Shown here in pieces: positions 1 through 6,888 of a stretch of DNA of 15,508 bases. Under the pieces are notes generated by a model. The model saw only the letters and a program-made list of their open reading frames with translations, had not been told where the DNA came from and did no database searches. The number at the start of each line of letters is the position of its first letter. Positions within the stretch are counted from its first letter, which is position 1. The position numbers and the translations under genes were made by a program. The stretch is from CAINFV01 sp964409235 (lineage in GTDB: Bacteria; Chlamydiota; Chlamydiia; Chlamydiales; FEN-1388). The DNA lies in the NCBI GenBank assembly GCA_964409235.1, contig CAYPCN010000025.1, positions 1-15,508 on the forward strand, given 5' to 3'.

Positions 1-98
1 ATTTTCGGCCATAAGTTCCTTAACGAGAAAGAGTTACGAAACAACTGTCAAAGTCGGGAGCTCTGCGTTTACCGCTGTGCGAAAGCGATGCGGTCGTA

Positions 99-635
99 GT
101 GACGCTAGACGTAGACCAAAAGCGATTTTCTCGGAAAGACCGACTCATGCTCGCCCGATGTACGGCCAACGGCTTGGCGCACATGCATCAACGGGGCCTC
201 TGCCATTTGGATGTCAAACCAGACAATTTGCTCATACGGAGAGAAGCCTCTGGTCTGCAGGGGTACCTATCGGATTTTGGACTATCCGCGAAGAAAGAGG
301 AGTTTTGGAGAGGAGGAACATTGGACTATCTACCCCCCACGGTGAAGTGGGGAGGCCAAACGAAGGCCAGTCCTGACATTGATACATGGTCGTTAGGGCT
401 GTTCATAGTGGAACTTCTCTATGGAGAAGCATGGAATCCGATGAGAGACATATCTCAGAGAGATGTGTTGGAGGAGAAGCATGTTCGTTTGTGTACACGC
501 ATAAACAAGGACGAGTCGTCTCCTTTAAAGGAATTGTTGCTTGGGCTTCTTGATCTCGATCCCTCCAAACGTCCTTCTGCCGTTATGGCACGCCAAGTGT
601 TAGATGAAGTGTTGTCGAAAATGACTGGACCGTGA
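99..635 (+). CDS. Ser/Thr protein kinase C-lobe fragment (5' frame broken; probable pseudogene)
   Basis: Catalytic half of a eukaryotic-type Ser/Thr kinase. From the GTG at 99, residues 36-43 hold the catalytic loop HLDVKPDN (D38, K40, N43), residues 59-61 the DFG motif, and the DxWSLG motif of helix F follows near residue 95. Homology to the downstream paralogue begins earlier, at base 60 (ALRL.LCESDA), about 70% identical by eye. The same frame upstream hits stops at 21-23 and 12-14, so no N-lobe with glycine loop or beta-3 lysine is in frame; GTG 99 is only the first formal start. Another plus frame is open from base 2. Removing one base at 56-60 would join it to the kinase frame and give KVGALRL, matching KVKALRL of the paralogue. 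I therefore infer a frameshifted full-length kinase, either a pseudogene or a sequencing error. The APE motif reads PPT, as in the paralogue. Kinase fold certain; functional status uncertain. Confidence 0.7.
   Translation: MTLDVDQKRFSRKDRLMLARCTANGLAHMHQRGLCHLDVKPDNLLIRREASGLQGYLSDFGLSAKKEEFWRGGTLDYLPPTVKWGGQTKASPDIDTWSLGLFIVELLYGEAWNPMRDISQRDVLEEKHVRLCTRINKDESSPLKELLLGLLDLDPSKRPSAVMARQVLDEVLSKMTGP
513..581 (+). repeat. 69-bp perfect direct repeat, copy 1 (kinase C-terminus)
   Basis: Bases 513-581 are identical to 2197-2265 at every position, including third codon positions, while the flanking kinase sequence has diverged clearly. The block encodes ESSPLKELLLGLLDLDPSKR plus the next residues. 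This is the mark of a recent local exchange (gene conversion) between the tandem copies or of very strong constraint; exchange is likelier, because silent sites are also identical. Confidence 0.85.
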
Positions 636-643
636 CATTCGGA

Positions 644-663
644 AGCCAATTTTTGGCTGTTTT
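644..663 (+). terminator. Terminator-like hairpin after the first kinase gene
   Basis: A perfect 6-bp inverted repeat, AGCCAA (644-649) and TTGGCT (653-658), closes a TTT loop and is followed by GTTTT. It starts 9 nt after the kinase stop codon. The stem is short and the T-run is only four bases, so it is a weak intrinsic terminator at best. Its position suggests the upstream gene was once, or still is, a separately terminated unit. Confidence 0.4.
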
Positions 664-746
664 CCCTCTGCTCGTTCGAAAAATTTAATTGAATGAGGGT
701 TGTTCCCAAAACGAAAATAACACAGATCCCTCACACCTTCTTATTA

Positions 747-755
747 TGCTATATT
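747..755 (+). promoter_or_regulatory. Candidate extended -10 promoter for the second kinase gene
   Basis: The sequence TGCTATATT matches an extended -10 (TGn followed by TATATT, five of six to TATAAT), set in a locally very A/T-rich stretch between the two kinase genes. No convincing -35 lies at the usual distance, which extended -10 promoters tolerate. The predicted transcript would start near 762 and leave a leader of about 70 nt before the ATG at 835. The match is by eye only. Confidence 0.35.
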
Positions 756-819
756 CTTTTTTTTATCTTTGAAATATATAACGCATGGGCCTCGTGGAGT
801 TTGCCAAGATATCGTACAT

Positions 820-824
820 GGAGA
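820..824 (+). promoter_or_regulatory. Ribosome binding site supporting the ATG at 835
   Basis: GGAGA lies 10 nt upstream of ATG 835. The longer frame could start at TTG 769, but that start lies in a T-rich run without a Shine-Dalgarno and would place translation next to the candidate -10. The ATG at 835 is preferred. Confidence 0.5.
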
Positions 825-834
825 AAATATTTCT

Positions 835-2313
835 ATGACGAACCCGCTAGAAAGATATTGCGGAGTCATCTCGTCATCAGCTACGCCAGAGGCATATGCT
901 AGATTGTCAAGAATCCAGAAGTGGGGGGCATGGTGGAGGTATAAATTAGCAGGAATTGGAGCATCTTCGACCAAGAAAGGAGAAGCTCTTTTCAAAAAAA
1001 TGTCTGCTGAAATCCAAGCCGCACCTGAGAACAAAAAAACTCAAATTGCCAAGAAGTATGGGTCGGCATTGGCCGTTGCTCTGCATAATGCTTTCGCTTC
1101 TAAGCCCGAACAGCAGCAATCGTATCTTCGCGGATTTGTCGCTTCGGAAAAAGAAAGCCGAAAGGTTCAAGAGCTTGTCCAGAATGTTCTGCCACGCGCT
1201 GCGGGAGCGCCAGTCCCTGGTACGCACAGAACTGTACCGATTTCAGAGGCCCGTTCTCCGGATCTCACGACACCTCCCAACGAAGAGGAAACCCTATTAG
1301 CTCGTGAAAACATTTCGAAAGCGGTGGCGCAAACATTTGCCGATCATGTGCTTCGCATCCAGGAAGAGCTTTTGAAATTATGGCCACAGATAGTAGGAAA
1401 GGATCTCAAATCACAGAAGGTAGCACACCAATTCTTGGTGGGCGAAGAACGCTACACACTGAAGTATCGATATCGTGAGGGGGCTCTCCAAACTGTTATA
1501 AAGCAAGACCTTGGTGAAGGGGCGTTTAAAACGGTTCAAAAGGTTCTTATTGTGTCTGGGCGCACGATGGCAACCATTGAAGAGCCATTTGCGTACGCTA
1601 AGTTACACGAAACGCACCAGGTTGGTGCGAACGCAAGTCTGGAGGCAGAGGCTTTGTGTTCGCAGGCAATACACGAAGGCTTGTCTTCAGAAGAGCAAGC
1701 CAATGTCCTCAAGATTGTCCAGGTGATGTCTCTGAAGAACCCATCAAAAGTTAAGGCGCTGCGTTTACAGCTGTGCGAAAGCGACGCCGAAGTAGTGGCG
1801 CAAGACGTAGGGCGAAGGAAATATTCTTTGAAAGACCGACTTGTACTAGCTCGATGTGCGGCCAACGGATTGGCACACATGCATCAAAAGGGGTTCTGCC
1901 ATTTGGATTTTAAACCAGCCAATTTGCTTATACGGAGAGAAGCCTCGGGCCTACAGGGATATGTATCGGATTTTGGGGCGTCCGCGAAGGTTGGCACTGC
2001 GCTGTCGGGCGGAACGCTGTTGTATCTGCCTCCTACGGTACGTAAAGGAACACAATCGACAGCCAGTTTTGACATTGATTTGTGGTCGTTGGGGATGAGT
2101 ATCGTGGAACTTCTCTATGGGGAAGAAGCGAATCCGATGGAGTATCCTTTGTGGGAAGACCAATTCTCCTGTTTGTGCGACTACATAAAAAACAGTGAGT
2201 CGTCTCCTTTAAAGGAATTGTTGCTTGGGCTTCTTGATCTCGATCCCTCCAAACGTCCTTCTGCCTCTGACGCGTGTAAGATCTTGGATGAAGTGTTGGC
2301 GAAAATGAAATGA
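835..2313 (+). CDS. Eukaryotic-type Ser/Thr protein kinase with unrecognised N-terminal region
   Basis: Predicted ATP-dependent Ser/Thr kinase of 492 residues. Residues 1 to about 200 match no family I recognise: a Lys/Gln-rich, probably helical part, then a Pro-rich linker near 122-150. No signal peptide or membrane segment is seen. The kinase domain spans about 215-490: glycine loop LGEGAFKTV (226-234), beta-3 lysine K256 in AYAKL, an alpha-C glutamate candidate at E270 or E272, catalytic loop HLDFKPAN (356-363; D358, K360, N363), DFG (379-381), helix-F DxWSLG, and a C-terminal DPSKRPSA Arg motif. All phosphotransfer residues are present. The glutamate of the APE motif is replaced by Thr (PPT, 399-401), as in the upstream paralogue. 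The gene converges on tsaD, with 15 bp between the stop codons. Kinases of this type are common in host-associated bacteria; substrate and location are unknown. Confidence 0.85.
   Translation: MTNPLERYCGVISSSATPEAYARLSRIQKWGAWWRYKLAGIGASSTKKGEALFKKMSAEIQAAPENKKTQIAKKYGSALAVALHNAFASKPEQQQSYLRGFVASEKESRKVQELVQNVLPRAAGAPVPGTHRTVPISEARSPDLTTPPNEEETLLARENISKAVAQTFADHVLRIQEELLKLWPQIVGKDLKSQKVAHQFLVGEERYTLKYRYREGALQTVIKQDLGEGAFKTVQKVLIVSGRTMATIEEPFAYAKLHETHQVGANASLEAEALCSQAIHEGLSSEEQANVLKIVQVMSLKNPSKVKALRLQLCESDAEVVAQDVGRRKYSLKDRLVLARCAANGLAHMHQKGFCHLDFKPANLLIRREASGLQGYVSDFGASAKVGTALSGGTLLYLPPTVRKGTQSTASFDIDLWSLGMSIVELLYGEEANPMEYPLWEDQFSCLCDYIKNSESSPLKELLLGLLDLDPSKRPSASDACKILDEVLAKMK
2197..2265 (+). 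repeat. 69-bp perfect direct repeat, copy 2 (kinase C-terminus)
   Basis: Second copy of the block at 513-581, in the same reading frame of the downstream kinase (residues about 455-477). The two copies lie 1684 bp apart in direct orientation, so recombination between them would delete the intervening DNA and fuse the two kinase genes. Confidence 0.85.
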
Positions 2314-2328
2314 AATGTCAGGAGTTGT

Positions 2329-3342
2329 TTACCGTTCTACTCCAATACGTGTCTGAGGTTCAAGAGAGAACCTCTCGTCGCGACCTGTTCGTACGAAGGT
2401 ATGGTATCCAAGGCCAGCAATCATGGCCGCGTTGTCAAGGCATAGTTCATCGTCTGGCCAGAATAGAGGGACAGGAAGTGCCTGAGCAAAATGGGCACGG
2501 ATAGCGGCATTCTTCGTCACACCTCCGCCAAAGAACAACGCTTTCGGATGAAATGTCTCACACGCCTGCACGATCTTCTTTGCCAGATCACAGATCACAG
2601 CATGCTGAAATGAAGCGCAGATATCGCAGATCGTAGCATCAGATAACGGGCCTTGGGATTCAAGAGCACGAATCGTGTACAGAACCGCGGTTTTTAGTCC
2701 GCTGAACGAAAAACAAAGAGGCTTGCCTTTGACCGTGCCAGAACGAAAGGCAAAGGCAGAGGGAGTACCCATGGCTGCCTTTCGCTCGATGTGAGGCCCC
2801 CCTGGATATCCAAGAGACAGCATCTTGGCGACTTTGTCAAAAGCTTCTCCAGCGGCATCATCAACAGTCTGCCCAATCGTGGTATATCTGTCGACGCTAT
2901 CAATGTGAACAAGAGTGGTATGTCCACCGGAGAGGATGACGCCTATCGCTGGGAGGTATGCTTCAACCCGATCCACGTTCATCATTGAGGCGTATAGATG
3001 GGCTGCAATGTGGTTGACACCAACGAGTGGACGGTCAAGAGACCATGCCAGGGCTTTCGCCATCTGGATACCAACAAGGAGTGAGCCGATCAGCCCAGGA
3101 CCCCGAGCAACGGCGATGAGATCAATCTCCTTTGGCGTCAGTTGGCACGAAACAAAGCATTGGTCAAGTAGGGGGATGATAGTCTCAATGTGATGGCGAG
3201 AGGCTAGTTCTGGCACCACGCCACCAAACAGAGCGTGAATATCTGCTTGAGAGGCGATGATGTGAGAGAGAATCTCTCTCCCAGAACGAACAATCGCCGC
3301 CGATGTTTCATCACATGTTGATTCAATGCCAAGAACTAACAC
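2329..3342 (-). CDS. tsaD: tRNA N6-adenosine threonylcarbamoyltransferase TsaD
   Basis: Transfers threonylcarbamoyl from threonylcarbamoyl-AMP to A37 of ANN-decoding tRNAs (t6A), in the cytoplasm with TsaB and TsaE. The 337-residue product has the usual length of the Kae1/TsaD family. It opens with GIESTCDETSAA (5-16), carries PELASRHHIE (44-53), the metal-binding pair H111 and H115 in NHIAAH, the nucleotide-binding region with SGGHT (138-142) and DDAAGEAFDKVAK (161-173), and GYPGGP (178-183). The start is GTG at 3342; it lies directly before LVLGIES, where family members begin. The gene begins 3 nt after the pgl stop, so it is almost certainly cotranscribed with pgl and perhaps translationally coupled. 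It ends 15 bp from the convergent kinase gene, with no obvious terminator in between. Functionally unrelated to pgl. Confidence 0.97.
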   Translation of the reverse strand: MLVLGIESTCDETSAAIVRSGREILSHIIASQADIHALFGGVVPELASRHHIETIIPLLDQCFVSCQLTPKEIDLIAVARGPGLIGSLLVGIQMAKALAWSLDRPLVGVNHIAAHLYASMMNVDRVEAYLPAIGVILSGGHTTLVHIDSVDRYTTIGQTVDDAAGEAFDKVAKMLSLGYPGGPHIERKAAMGTPSAFAFRSGTVKGKPLCFSFSGLKTAVLYTIRALESQGPLSDATICDICASFQHAVICDLAKKIVQACETFHPKALFFGGGVTKNAAIRAHFAQALPVPLFWPDDELCLDNAAMIAGLGYHTFVRTGRDERFSLEPQTRIGVER

Positions 3343-3345
3343 AAA

Positions 3346-4092
3346 CTATAAACCAAGCCCATGTGCTGCCTTTTTATCGATAATAAAGCAGGCGGGATTT
3401 GTGGGTGTTCCCAGCCTCTGTGCTGGGATTTCTTGGTAATTATACTCGCCAAACAAAATTTGTTTGAGAATTTTTGATTTTGCTTTGCCAATGGCCAAGA
3501 CATACAGAGCTTTTGCTCTGTCAATAGTTGAAAATGTCATAGTCAGCCGCGTCTCATTTCTTTGAGGGACGGCATTGGGAACGTAGAGACGATTCTCTTC
3601 TGTAAGCGCAGTGGTTTTAGGAAACAGCGATGCCGTATGGCCGTCCTCGCCAACGCCAAGAAGGACCATATCGAACCGTCCACCGGGGCAGGCTTTGAGC
3701 ATGGCTTTTTCATATGCATGAGCGACGGCGTCCACATCCGTTGCGTCACCGGCGAGGCGATGTTTCTTCGCTTGATCCAACGGCGGACGACTAAAATACT
3801 TCATCGCATTGCCGTAATTGCTTTCAGGATCGTCTGCAGGAACACATCGTTCGTCGCACCAGAAGATGTCCAATAATGACCAGTTGATCAAGAGGGCAGC
3901 AGAAGGTTGAGAGAGAAGTTCAAAAAGCGGGAGGGGAGTTGACCCTCCTGAGAGAGCTAAAGCGCAAGCTCCTCGCGTGGCAATGGCCTTCTTTACCTCT
4001 TCTGTACATGTCTGGAGACAAAATTCATACGCCTCTTCTTCTGTCTTCGCCACAAACACATGGCGACGCTCATCGACGATCACTCGTTTCAT
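3346..4092 (-). CDS. pgl: 6-phosphogluconolactonase
   Basis: Hydrolyses 6-phosphoglucono-1,5-lactone to 6-phosphogluconate, the second step of the oxidative pentose-phosphate pathway, in the cytosol. The 248-residue product is a DevB-type lactonase of the glucosamine-6-phosphate isomerase fold: LSGGSTP (47-53), WCDERCVP (78-85), DPESNYG (88-94) and GVGEDGHTASLFP (146-158), the last with the catalytic His region. The start is ATG 4092, preceded by GGAG with a 5-nt spacer, a strong Shine-Dalgarno. It lies downstream of zwf and opcA in the same orientation, after a 137-nt gap holding a hairpin, an inverted repeat and a weak promoter candidate, so it may have partly separate transcription. tsaD follows after 3 nt. 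The identification is firm; the E. coli-type Pgl is an unrelated beta-propeller. Confidence 0.95.
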   Translation of the reverse strand: MKRVIVDERRHVFVAKTEEEAYEFCLQTCTEEVKKAIATRGACALALSGGSTPLPLFELLSQPSAALLINWSLLDIFWCDERCVPADDPESNYGNAMKYFSRPPLDQAKKHRLAGDATDVDAVAHAYEKAMLKACPGGRFDMVLLGVGEDGHTASLFPKTTALTEENRLYVPNAVPQRNETRLTMTFSTIDRAKALYVLAIGKAKSKILKQILFGEYNYQEIPAQRLGTPTNPACFIIDKKAAHGLGL

Positions 4093-4123
4093 TCAGACTC
4101 CAGTTCAATGGTTCAGTGGTATG

Positions 4124-4152
4124 GTTGTATGGCATGGACGCTTAAACCTCAA
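4124..4152 (-). promoter_or_regulatory. Weak candidate promoter for pgl-tsaD
   Basis: On the minus strand TTGAGG (plus 4147-4152) and TACAAC (plus 4124-4129) are separated by 17 nt, each matching four of six sigma-70 consensus bases. Transcription would start near 4117, leaving about 25 nt of leader before the pgl ATG. The match is modest and could be chance; the support is mostly its place in the longest gap of the run. Confidence 0.25.
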
Positions 4153-4175
4153 GACCCAAGTCAACCCAAGCAGCA

Positions 4176-4201
4176 GCTCACGGAAATGCAGCATTGTGAG
4201 C
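4176..4201. repeat. Bulged inverted repeat between opcA and pgl
   Basis: GCTCAC (4176-4181) pairs with GTGAGC (4196-4201). Inside, after a 3-nt GGA bulge on the left arm, AAT (4185-4187) pairs with ATT (4193-4195) around a GCAGC loop. The 9 bp of stem look too good for chance in a 137-nt spacer. In the minus-strand transcript no T-run follows, so it is not an intrinsic terminator. It could be an mRNA processing or stabilising hairpin, or an operator. Confidence 0.5.
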
Positions 4202-4220
4202 AAAAATGCGTATATTCGCA
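4202..4220 (-). terminator. Weak terminator-like hairpin downstream of opcA
   Basis: Reading the minus strand, TGCG, a 6-nt AATATA loop and CGCA (plus 4207-4220) are followed directly by TTTTT (plus 4202-4206), starting about 10 nt after the opcA stop. The stem is only four G/C-rich pairs, perhaps five with a G-U pair, so partial termination or attenuation is the most it could give. Confidence 0.3.
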
Positions 4221-4229
4221 CAGAGGCGG

Positions 4230-5315
4230 TCAGCCCCTGCGCTCTTGTTGCCATGGTTTTGAGGCGAGGACCTCAAGCATCGGAAGATAGTGGTCAGATG
4301 GTGCCTGGAAGAAAATTTCGCTTGGCAGAGTTCTCCCTCGTTGGAAGCTCCCAACAAAAATCGAATATGGCATTTCGCAGCGATCTTGCGACGAGGCGTG
4401 AACCACAATATGACGATCATCACGTTCGTAGCCAAGGAGAAAATGAACATCGTTGTCGCCCCTGATCTCAATACTAGCGACGGTTCCCTCCTCGAGGAAA
4501 AGACTGTCTGTTGGAGTGAGAATGACGGCGACTTCTCGAGAGTCAAAGCTATATCGAATCATCATGAGATCGGCATTCTCTTCGATGCTCACCAGTGTCC
4601 AGCCAAGACGAGACGCGAGCCACCCTTGGACAAAGATCGCTTGTGTGTCCGGGGAGGCCGTGGTGGGCAATGCGGGTCGGCGCGTATAGCGGATTTCAAT
4701 CTTCGTGCAAGAGCCCAGGAGCGATAATGCTTCTTTGGTGTTGAAGACACGGGCCAGAACTTCTCTCCATGGCTTTGTCCGAGCCCAATTCAGATCGACG
4801 TATTTATGCCGCTGGGGCAACGCAAAAATCTCTTCGGCAAAGAGGCCTATATTAGGCAAATGGGGGACGTCAAAAATAATACGCCCTACAAAGGGTTCGA
4901 GTTGATCGACGATCGTTTTGACTTCGGAAGGAGCGTGGCTACAGAGTAAAAAGACAGGAAGGTCGGCAAGAATCTCTGGAACAACGAGAAACAGCGCTCT
5001 TTGCATCTGATCATGCGAGGCTTCGATCGTGAACACATCGCATGCGATAGCTTTTGAGCCATTGCCTAAAACTCTAGTCGCGTACTCCCGTTTGAGAAAG
5101 GAGTCGCGTGCTTCAGTGTCAATAGCAATGACGACGAGCTTGCAAGGAAATTTCCTTGTGATAAGATTCACAAGTTTTTGCACATACAGAGTTCTTCGGG
5201 CATCTTTCACGACGACGAGCAGCGTGAACAGAGAGGCCTTCAGCGTATTAGTGCCCACTGCTGGGGCCACAGGGGAGGATACACTCCCAAAAAGTTCGTC
5301 TTCAAACAGTTGCAT
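4230..5315 (-). CDS. opcA: Glucose-6-phosphate dehydrogenase assembly/activator protein OpcA
   Basis: OpcA-family partner of glucose-6-phosphate dehydrogenase, known in cyanobacteria and actinobacteria, where it promotes the oligomerisation or activity of Zwf. The 361-residue product has a central region with VVPEILADLPVFLLC (111-125), the family signature DLNWARTKPWRE (174-185) and a C-terminal region with REVAVILTP. No signal peptide or membrane segment is seen, so it should be cytosolic. The start is ATG 5315, preceded by GGGGAG at 6 nt; this Shine-Dalgarno overlaps the zwf stop region, which lies only 10 nt upstream and supports coupled translation of enzyme and partner. The zwf-opcA-pgl order matches the actinobacterial arrangement. 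Family assignment is firm from the DLNWARTKPW motif and the context; the exact mode of action in this organism is inferred. Confidence 0.9.
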   Translation of the reverse strand: MQLFEDELFGSVSSPVAPAVGTNTLKASLFTLLVVVKDARRTLYVQKLVNLITRKFPCKLVVIAIDTEARDSFLKREYATRVLGNGSKAIACDVFTIEASHDQMQRALFLVVPEILADLPVFLLCSHAPSEVKTIVDQLEPFVGRIIFDVPHLPNIGLFAEEIFALPQRHKYVDLNWARTKPWREVLARVFNTKEALSLLGSCTKIEIRYTRRPALPTTASPDTQAIFVQGWLASRLGWTLVSIEENADLMMIRYSFDSREVAVILTPTDSLFLEEGTVASIEIRGDNDVHFLLGYERDDRHIVVHASSQDRCEMPYSIFVGSFQRGRTLPSEIFFQAPSDHYLPMLEVLASKPWQQERRG

Positions 5316-5325
5316 ACGATCTCCC

Positions 5326-6870
5326 CTACATCAATCTCCACGTACGGCCTTCGCGTTGGATCATCCTGTTTGCCTCTTCAGGTCCCCATGTTCCTGCCGG
5401 GTAGTTTGGAAACTCACTGGGAGGTGTCGTTTGCCAATGGTGGAGGATGGGTTGCAACAGCGTCCACGAGGCTAGCACCTCGTCTTGACGCGCAAACAAG
5501 GTCTGATCGCCAAGCATGCAGTCGCACAGCAGCCGTTCGTAGGCTTCTGGAGGCGTCGTCCCAAAGTACGAGCTATATCGAAAATCCATTTTTACGGGTT
5601 GTATCAGAGAACTTCCGCCAGGAACTTTGGAATTCATGCGGAGTGATATCCCTTCATCGGGTTGAATTCTAAACACAAGGGCGTTTTTTTCATGGGGAAC
5701 AGCTGCCTTGAAAAGTACTCCTGGCGACTCTTTGAAGAAAACGGCAATTTCTGTTGCACGCTTTGGTAGCCGTTTCCCAACTCTGAGGAAAAAGGGGACG
5801 CCAGCCCATCGCCAGTTGTCGACGAACAGCTCCAAAGCTACAAATGTCTCCACATGAGAGGTTGGAGAGACATTTTGCTCTTGGGTGTATCCGACGGCAG
5901 GCTCTCCATGGGCAAACCCGGGTCCATACTGCCCTCGTACCGCATGTCGGTCTACTTGGTCTTTCCGTATGGGACGAATAGATGTCAGCACTTTTACTTT
6001 TTCATTCCGTATCGCATCACCACTCAAGTTGACGGGGGGCTCCATAGCCACAAGGCTCAGCAGCTGGAGCATGTGATTTTGCACCATGTCGCGCAGCGCT
6101 CCCGCCTCTTCATAAAAACGACCTCTCGTACCAACGCCGACCTCTTCTGCAACTGTAATTTGAATGTTGTCGATATATGTATTGCTCCATAGCGGCTCAA
6201 AAATGGCGTTCGCGAATCTCAGGACGAGCAGATTTTGGACGGTCTCCTTGCCAAGCCAGTGGTCAATCCGAAACATCTGCTTCTCTGCCAACGCTGTTGC
6301 CATGTGGCGTTGCAGTTCAACAGCAGTTGGCAAATCATGGCCAAAGGGCTTTTCGATGACGATTCTCGAAAACCTTGTGGGATGCGTGGCTTCATCGTAC
6401 AACAGGCCGTGTTGCTTCAGCTTTTGAACGATGATCGGAAAATGGCTGGGAGGGGTTGACAGGTAGTAGATTCGATTCCCTTTCGTGTTGAAGGTGGCGT
6501 CAAGATTTTTTAACCGCTCAGCAAACGTGCGGTATCCCTCGTCATTGTCAAATTCTGAGCGGTGGTAGAACAGCTGCTCGCTGAACGCTTGCCATATCTC
6601 GGGATCTATGGGCTGGGTGCGCGAGTGTTCGCTGACAGCGTCGTACATTTCATCCCGAAATTCGCCATCGCTCTTCTCTCGGCGAGCAAAGCCGACACAT
6701 GCAAAGTGGCATGGTAGCTGCCCTTCATGAGCGAGGTTATACAAGGCGGGTAGGAGCCGTCGAGCGGTGAGGTCACCGGTCGCCCCGAAGATCACGAGTA
6801 CGCACGGGTCGGGCATGGTGAGAAAGGTCTGATCTTCCAGTGGATTTTGAAACATCTCAAATTCTGTCAT
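5326..6870 (-). CDS. zwf: Glucose-6-phosphate 1-dehydrogenase
   Basis: Oxidises glucose 6-phosphate to 6-phosphogluconolactone with reduction of NADP+ (or NAD+), the committed step of the oxidative pentose-phosphate pathway. The 514 residues are full length for the family. The Rossmann fingerprint is FGATGDLTARRLLPALY (28-44), EKPFG is at 173-177, and the substrate-binding/catalytic motif is RIDHWLGKE (201-209) with its His and Lys kept. The position after that His is Trp where most homologues I know have Tyr (RIDHYLGK). LRFANAIFEPLW (217-228) and the long C-terminal beta+alpha domain follow. The start is ATG 6870, with AGGT about 6 nt upstream. The gene starts 18 nt after the endonuclease gene and is followed 10 nt later by opcA, so cotranscription is near certain. 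Confidence 0.97.
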   Translation of the reverse strand: MTEFEMFQNPLEDQTFLTMPDPCVLVIFGATGDLTARRLLPALYNLAHEGQLPCHFACVGFARREKSDGEFRDEMYDAVSEHSRTQPIDPEIWQAFSEQLFYHRSEFDNDEGYRTFAERLKNLDATFNTKGNRIYYLSTPPSHFPIIVQKLKQHGLLYDEATHPTRFSRIVIEKPFGHDLPTAVELQRHMATALAEKQMFRIDHWLGKETVQNLLVLRFANAIFEPLWSNTYIDNIQITVAEEVGVGTRGRFYEEAGALRDMVQNHMLQLLSLVAMEPPVNLSGDAIRNEKVKVLTSIRPIRKDQVDRHAVRGQYGPGFAHGEPAVGYTQEQNVSPTSHVETFVALELFVDNWRWAGVPFFLRVGKRLPKRATEIAVFFKESPGVLFKAAVPHEKNALVFRIQPDEGISLRMNSKVPGGSSLIQPVKMDFRYSSYFGTTPPEAYERLLCDCMLGDQTLFARQDEVLASWTLLQPILHHWQTTPPSEFPNYPAGTWGPEEANRMIQREGRTWRLM

Positions 6871-6888
6871 CGTCGTACCTATTTGCCG

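Noticed and set aside
753..770. T-rich tract as an intrinsic terminator
   Set aside because: No G/C stem stands immediately upstream on either strand; it fits better as the A/T-rich part of a promoter region.
769..834. N-terminal extension of the second kinase to TTG 769
   Set aside because: No ribosome binding site, a rare start codon and an A/T-rich upstream region; ATG 835 has GGAGA at suitable distance.
693..902. Possible 69-residue hydrophobic small protein on the plus strand between the kinases
   Set aside because: It overlaps the kinase start by 68 bp in another frame, its hydrophobicity comes from the T-rich promoter-like tract, and no Shine-Dalgarno precedes it convincingly.
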